A stretch of DNA of 64,000 nt, taken from NCBI RefSeq assembly GCF_031679605.1, contig NZ_CP117522.1, positions 9,114,001-9,178,000 of the forward strand, given 5' to 3'. Below the pieces are notes generated by a model that saw only the letters and a program-made list of their open reading frames with translations, was not told where the DNA came from and did no database searches. Source of the DNA: Streptomyces luomodiensis (GTDB lineage: Bacteria > Actinomycetota > Actinomycetes > Streptomycetales > Streptomycetaceae). Position numbers and translations under genes: made by a program. Shown here one piece after another: positions 60,632 through 64,000 of this stretch. Every line of letters begins with the position of its first letter. Positions within the stretch are counted from its first letter, which is position 1.

Positions 60632-61564
60632 TCAGGCGGTCGTGATGATGAGCTTGCCGCCCTTGGGTGTGCCATCGCGCTCGAGTTCGGTGAGTGCCTT
60701 GATGGCCTCGGTGAGCGGCACCGTGCGGGCGATCGGCACCCGCAGCGTGTCGCGTCCGGCGGCGCGCGCGACTTCCTCGAGGTCCGCTGTGACGGGCCTG
60801 GCGATCAAGACGTTGTACGGGCCCGGCAGTGCGCTCTTTGCGATGTTCGCGGGGGTGGGGTGGATGCTGACGATGCGTCCGCCCGGCTTCAGCATCTTCT
60901 TCGCTGCGTCCGTCGGGAGCGTGTCGGCAGTGTCGAGGACGAGGTCGAATCGGCCGCTGAGCGTCGTCGGGTCGAAGCCGAATTCGACGATCGGGTCGAG
61001 GCCGAGGTCGCGCGCGGTTTGTCTGGCGGTGTCGCGGCAGCTGCCTCCCACTGAGGCGCCGTGCGCCAGCGCGATCTGGGCGCCGGCTCGGCCGACTCCA
61101 CCGAGGCAGCCGTTGATGAAGACCGATTGCCCGGCCTGCAGCTTTCCCTTCTTGACCACGGCTTGGAGTGCGGTGAGGCCAACGGTCGGGATGGCGGCGG
61201 CCTCCTCGAAGGAGAGATTCGCGGGCTTCTTCACCACCCCTCTCTCCGCGGCCAGGACCATCTCGGCAAAGGCTCCCGACGCCTTGATCGACACCCCGCC
61301 GAGCACTTCGTCGCCGACGGCGAGCCGAGTGACGCCCTCGCCGACCGCCTCGACGACGCCCGCGAAGTCGTAGCCAAGTGCGCGCGGGAACTTCCGCCCC
61401 GTCACCATCTTCATGGCGCCGCTGCGGATACCCCAGTCCATCGGATTGGCCGCGGCTGCTCGCACGCGGACCAGAACCTCGCCGGAACCAGGACGAGCCG
61501 GCTCGAATTCCTCCAGGCGCATTACTTCGGGTCCGCCGTACTGGTGGTACTGGATGCGCTTCAT
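60632..61564 (-). CDS. NADP-dependent MDR oxidoreductase
   Basis: 310 residues of the MDR family without structural zinc motifs. The N-terminal domain has QYGGPEVMRLEEFEPARPG and ALGYDFAGVVEAVGEG; the nucleotide site is FINGCLGGVGRAGAQIALAHGA, and the end GGKLIITTA is usual for NADP-dependent quinone-type reductases. The start lies 17 bp before the first of three operator palindromes, opposite a TetR gene. It is therefore likely to be repressed by that TetR protein and induced by a reactive carbonyl or quinone. Confidence 0.85.
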   Translation of the reverse strand: MKRIQYHQYGGPEVMRLEEFEPARPGSGEVLVRVRAAAANPMDWGIRSGAMKMVTGRKFPRALGYDFAGVVEAVGEGVTRLAVGDEVLGGVSIKASGAFAEMVLAAERGVVKKPANLSFEEAAAIPTVGLTALQAVVKKGKLQAGQSVFINGCLGGVGRAGAQIALAHGASVGGSCRDTARQTARDLGLDPIVEFGFDPTTLSGRFDLVLDTADTLPTDAAKKMLKPGGRIVSIHPTPANIAKSALPGPYNVLIARPVTADLEEVARAAGRDTLRVPIARTVPLTEAIKALTELERDGTPKGGKLIITTA

Positions 61565-61581
61565 CGGGGCCTCCGCAAGGC

Positions 61582-61667
61582 GATGTCATCGAATGACATC
61601 ACTCTATCACGGTGATGTCATCGAGTGACATCGCGCCGAGGGAAGCCGAGTGTCACGAGGTGACATC
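61582..61667. promoter_or_regulatory. Three TetR-type operators in a divergent promoter region
   Basis: O1 is GATGTCAT-CGA-ATGACATC (61582-61600), a perfect 8-3-8 inverted repeat. O2 is GATGTCA-N5-TGACATC (61614-61632). O3 (61649-61667) has GTGACATC on the right and TGTCAC on the left. Centres are about 32 and 35 bp apart, close to three helical turns. They lie between the MDR gene and the TetR gene. Confidence 0.85.
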
Positions 61668-61682
61668 ACCTACACTCTCGAC

Positions 61683-62249
61683 ATGGGACGGTGGAAGCCT
61701 GGGGCCGGTGACCGGCTGCGCGAGGCCGCGCTATCGCTCTATCTGGAGCGCGGCTTCGAGCAGACGATGGTGGCGGACATAGCCGAGCGGGCGGGCGTCA
61801 CCGCCCGCACGTTCTTCCGGCATTTCGCCGACAAACGCGAGGTCCTCTTCGCCGATTCCTCCGACCTGGAAGAGAAGGCGCTGGCTGCCCTCGAGGGGCT
61901 GCCGGCCACGACATCAGCGCTGGATGCTGTCGCGGCCGTACTCGACACCGTGGCCCGGATGGTGGGTGGCGACCGTGAGGCCGCACGGAAGCGACAGACT
62001 GTGATCATGGCCAACGCCGATCTCCGCGAACGCGAGTTGATCAAGCTCACATCCCTGTCGGCCGCCCTGGCTGACAGATTGCGGCAGCGAGGCATCGGCG
62101 ACATCGAGGCAAGCCTGGCCGCCGAGACCAGCATCGCCGTGTTCCGCGTCGCCTTCTCGCGATGGGTCACCGCCACCGACGATCACGACTTGCAAGGCAT
62201 CATTCGCGAGACGTTGGACCAACTGCGGACCCTGGCCGCCAGCCGCTGA
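61683..62249 (+). CDS. TetR/AcrR-family transcriptional regulator
   Basis: 188 residues. The N-terminal TetR helix-turn-helix is at about 12-58 (MVADIAERAGVTARTFFRHFADKREVLF). The C-terminal ligand domain ends LRTLAASR. The ATG at 61683 is preferred; an in-frame extension would start inside operator O3. O3 ends 15 bp before the start. Divergence from the MDR gene and three matching operators make it the likely autorepressor of both directions. Confidence 0.88.
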   Translation: MGRWKPGAGDRLREAALSLYLERGFEQTMVADIAERAGVTARTFFRHFADKREVLFADSSDLEEKALAALEGLPATTSALDAVAAVLDTVARMVGGDREAARKRQTVIMANADLRERELIKLTSLSAALADRLRQRGIGDIEASLAAETSIAVFRVAFSRWVTATDDHDLQGIIRETLDQLRTLAASR

Positions 62250-62362
62250 CCCACATTCCAGCCCGACCACACCCGTCGACGTTGAACGCCTGATCCTTCC
62301 CTCCCCCGCCCACCATCCGTCAACAACGCTCGTGGTCAATACACACGGTGCGTCCCGCGGCC

Positions 62363-62394
62363 ATGATCAGCCGTACGCTGCGCAGGGCATCGAG
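62363..62394. repeat. Diverged partial copy of the IS5 left-end segment
   Basis: ATGATCAGCCGT occurs at 62363-62374 and again at 62464-62475 just inside the IS5 element. The similarity continues for about 20 bp more with small gaps (CGCAGGGCATCGAG against CCCAGGATCGAG). It appears to be a remnant of a related element. Confidence 0.5.
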
Positions 62395-62447
62395 AAGGCT
62401 GTTGGCTGGGGGAGGGCTGCACCGGCCCGGGGCTTCGCGACTCCTCT

Positions 62448-63244
62448 TGGAACTCCTAACGAAATGATCAGCCGTTGTTGCCCAGGATCGAGCGTCGGGT
62501 CCGGCATCCCGGGCGCAAGCGGCATCCGGACCGGCTGGTGTTCCAGGGCATCCTGTTCGTGCTGCACACCGGGATCGTCGCCTGGGAGCACCTGCCGCAG
62601 GAGCTCGGCTTCGGCTCGGGCATGACCTGCTGGCGCCGGCTGGCGGAGTGGACCGAGGCCGGCGTGTGGCCCCGGCTGCACGAGGTCCTGCTGGCCCGAC
62701 TCCGCGGTGCCAACGCCCTGGACTTCTCCCGCGCCGCAGTCGACGGCTCCCACATCCGGGCGTTAAAAGGGGGCCCAAGACCGGACGAAGTCCCGTCGAC
62801 CGGGGCAGGACGGGCAGCAAGCACCATCTGATCACCGACGCCACCGGTATCCCGCTAGCCGCGACCCTGACCGGCGGGAACCGCAACGACGTCACCCAGA
62901 TCATCCCACTGCTGCAGGACGTGCCGCCGGTGCGGGGCAAGTGCGGCCGGCCCCGGCGCCGCCCGGATGCGGTGCTGGCCGACCGCGGCTACGACCACGA
63001 CAAGTACCGCCGCCTGGTCTGGAACCTCGGCGTGAAACCACTGATCGCCCGCCGAGGCACCGAACACGGCTCCGGCCTGGGCACCCAGCGCTGGGCCGTC
63101 GAGCGTGCCTTCGCCCACCTGCACTGGTTCCGCCGCCTGCGCATCCGCTGGGAGATACGCGACGACATCCACGAAGCCTTCCTCACCCTCGGGTGCGCAC
63201 TCATCTGCTGGCGACGCCTGAAAGGCATCCCAGCAGGAGTTCTC
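62448..63244 (+). mobile_element. IS5-family insertion sequence
   Basis: An element of about 0.8 kb encoding a two-frame DDE transposase. GAACTCCT at 62450-62457 is matched by its inverse AGGAGTTC at 63235-63242, which gives short terminal inverted repeats; outer bases may extend them (T-rich and TGAG flanks). No target duplication can be fixed. It lies between the TetR gene and a crotonase gene whose stop codon it supplies. Confidence 0.78.
62475..62831 (+). CDS. IS5-family transposase, ORFA part
   Basis: 118 codons from a TTG (start uncertain, since the frame has a stop just upstream at 62457). The region LLPRIERRVRHPGRKRHPDRL, GILFVLHTGIVAWEHLPQELG, and FSRAAVDGSHIRALKGG is the N-terminal half of an IS5-type transposase with the first catalytic Asp in AVDGS. 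After ALKGG the frame loses similarity, while the -1 frame continues the protein. A shift at the AAAAGGGGG run (62765-62773) would join both halves. Confidence 0.75.
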   Translation: MLPRIERRVRHPGRKRHPDRLVFQGILFVLHTGIVAWEHLPQELGFGSGMTCWRRLAEWTEAGVWPRLHEVLLARLRGANALDFSRAAVDGSHIRALKGGPRPDEVPSTGAGRAASTI

Positions 63245-63250
63245 AGGTGA
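62648..63250 (+). CDS. IS5-family transposase, ORFB part
   Basis: The frame is open from 62648, but similarity begins after about 62770: PKTGRSPVDRGRTGSKHHLI, TDATGIPLAATLTGGNRND, VLADRGYDHDKYR with the second Asp, and RWAVERAFAHLHWFRRLRI with the catalytic Glu. The final codons (VLR and stop) run past the right inverted repeat. Translated by frameshift from ORFA it would give a complete DDE enzyme of about 258 residues. Confidence 0.78.
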   Translation: MDRGRRVAPAARGPAGPTPRCQRPGLLPRRSRRLPHPGVKRGPKTGRSPVDRGRTGSKHHLITDATGIPLAATLTGGNRNDVTQIIPLLQDVPPVRGKCGRPRRRPDAVLADRGYDHDKYRRLVWNLGVKPLIARRGTEHGSGLGTQRWAVERAFAHLHWFRRLRIRWEIRDDIHEAFLTLGCALICWRRLKGIPAGVLR

Positions 63251-64000
63251 TGTCGTCGACAAGAGCCTCAAGGTGGCGCTCTCCGTCGCGGGTGTGCACG
63301 CCGGCGGCCAGTGCAGCCTTGGCAAGACGGGCTGCGGCGGGCTCACTGAAGAGTCCGCTGAGGAGCTCGTTGGCCTTCCGCAGGCCGTGAGTGGTCGACT
63401 CGACCGCGGTGTCGACCGCTTCGGTCGCGGCGCGGGCGACGCCGGGCGGCAGAGCGGCGATGCGGGCGGCGAGGGTATCGACGACGTGGTCAAGGTCGGT
63501 GTCCGGCACGGCCCGGTTCACCCATCCGATCCGTTCCGCGGTCGCGGCATCGATCAGCTGCCCGCCAAGGATGATCTCCAGGGCGCGTGCGCGACCCACG
63601 AGACCGGGCAGGTATGCAGTGCCTCCCGCGCCCGGGAGGATTCCCAGCCGGCACTCCATCTGGGCCAGTCCGGCGCGCTCGAGCGATGCGAACCGCATGT
63701 CCATCGCGGACAGCAGTTCCGCACCGCCGCCGCGTGCCAGTCCGCGCAGCTTGGCGATGGTGATCTGCGGCAGCGACCGGATGCGTTCGTGGAGCCGCAT
63801 CATCGGGTTGAGGGACTGGTCTTGTTCGGGCGCAATGGGGAGCGCAATGAATGCCGCGGGGTCGTCGGCGGTCGTCATGTCGCCGTGCGCGACGAAGAAG
63901 TCCGGGTCCGCGCTATCAAAAACGATCACCCGGATGTCGTGGTCGCCGGACATGGCGTCCGCGAACCGGTCCAGGTCCGTCATCAGGGCGGCATCGAGCA
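63243..64000 (-). CDS. Enoyl-CoA hydratase/isomerase-family protein (5' end outside window)
   Basis: The frame is open to base 64000 and reads LDAALMTDLDRFADAM at the edge, so the start lies beyond the window; an internal ATG at 63983 is not the true start. Crotonase features are VIVFDSADPDFFVAHGDM, the oxyanion region KLRGLARGGGAELLSAMDMRFAS, GILPGAGGTAYLPGLVGRARA, and the AERIGWVNRAVPD helix. The gene ends VDDIT with a TGA that lies inside the right end of the IS5 element, so the natural C-terminus may be cut or extended by a few residues. Confidence 0.85.
   Translation of the reverse strand, partial: LDAALMTDLDRFADAMSGDHDIRVIVFDSADPDFFVAHGDMTTADDPAAFIALPIAPEQDQSLNPMMRLHERIRSLPQITIAKLRGLARGGGAELLSAMDMRFASLERAGLAQMECRLGILPGAGGTAYLPGLVGRARALEIILGGQLIDAATAERIGWVNRAVPDTDLDHVVDTLAARIAALPPGVARAATEAVDTAVESTTHGLRKANELLSGLFSEPAAARLAKAALAAGVHTRDGERHLEALVDDIT

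Noticed and set aside
62250..62447. A small gene on the minus strand between the TetR gene and the IS element
   Set aside because: The open frame there has no recognisable motif and no ribosome-binding site. The stretch looks like insertion-sequence debris.

Overview
The window reads as the accessory part of a Streptomyces-type actinomycete chromosome. GC content is very high with strong third-position GC, GTG and TTG starts are common, translational ATGA overlaps are frequent, and families typical of the genus recur (HSL-type esterase, DesK-type two-component pair, GNAT, MDR oxidoreductases, Tat lipoprotein ABC receptor, CYP102-like P450). This is inferred from style and gene content; no rRNA or tRNA gene was seen.

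Layout. 1-1.8 kb: end of an EmrB/QacA-type efflux pump and its TetR regulator. 1.8-9.6 kb: a sugar/polyol module made of a CsbX/RbtT-type transporter, a DeoR repressor, and a tightly overlapping operon for a HAD phosphatase, a 2-hydroxyacid dehydrogenase, an FGGY kinase, a DhaK-DhaL ketose kinase and an RpiB-type isomerase. It resembles tetritol/erythrulose catabolism. 9.6-10.8 kb: a secreted GH16 glucanase with a LacI-type operator. 10.9-14.4 kb: a LysR regulator divergent from a YdeP/FdhF-type molybdoenzyme, with a perfect T-N11-A box between them. 15.1-20.5 kb: an FCD regulator, a PuuE-type allantoinase/deacetylase and a complete four-gene ECF importer. 20.5-22.9 kb: an array of 18-bp repeats, an NAD-dependent epimerase and a cytoplasmic Asp-box (sialidase-fold) protein. 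23.6-30.8 kb: a divergent amidohydrolase and RpiR regulator around strong palindromes, followed by a HIBADH-like dehydrogenase, an aldehyde dehydrogenase, an M20 amidohydrolase and a DUF3100 membrane protein.

30.9-43.4 kb holds ordinary regulator/enzyme pairs: two MDR oxidoreductases, an AraC regulator, an HSL esterase, a PucR-like regulator, two LysR regulators, a DesK/NarL two-component system, a DUF1453-like membrane protein, two MBL-fold hydrolases and a MarR regulator. 43.5-47.7 kb: a self-sufficient P450-reductase fusion divergent from a PAS-LuxR regulator. 47.6-55.4 kb: a DeoR/LacI hybrid regulator, a sugar ABC importer, a 2-hydroxyacid dehydrogenase and a DUF2264 protein. A CGATCA/TGATCG motif recurs before both the regulator and the importer.

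55.8-64 kb is a rearranged end. It contains a truncated TAXI-TRAP receptor, an MHS transporter, a mosaic of gene fragments (Ser/Thr kinase, APC permease, SDR, IS481 transposase), a saccharopine-dehydrogenase-like oxidoreductase, an MDR/TetR divergent pair with three operators, an IS5-family element whose transposase needs a frameshift, and a crotonase gene that uses a stop codon inside the IS end. The most promising undescribed systems are the ECF importer with PuuE, the RpiR-DUF3100-M20 operon and the DUF2264 ABC operon. Each lacks an assignable substrate from sequence alone.
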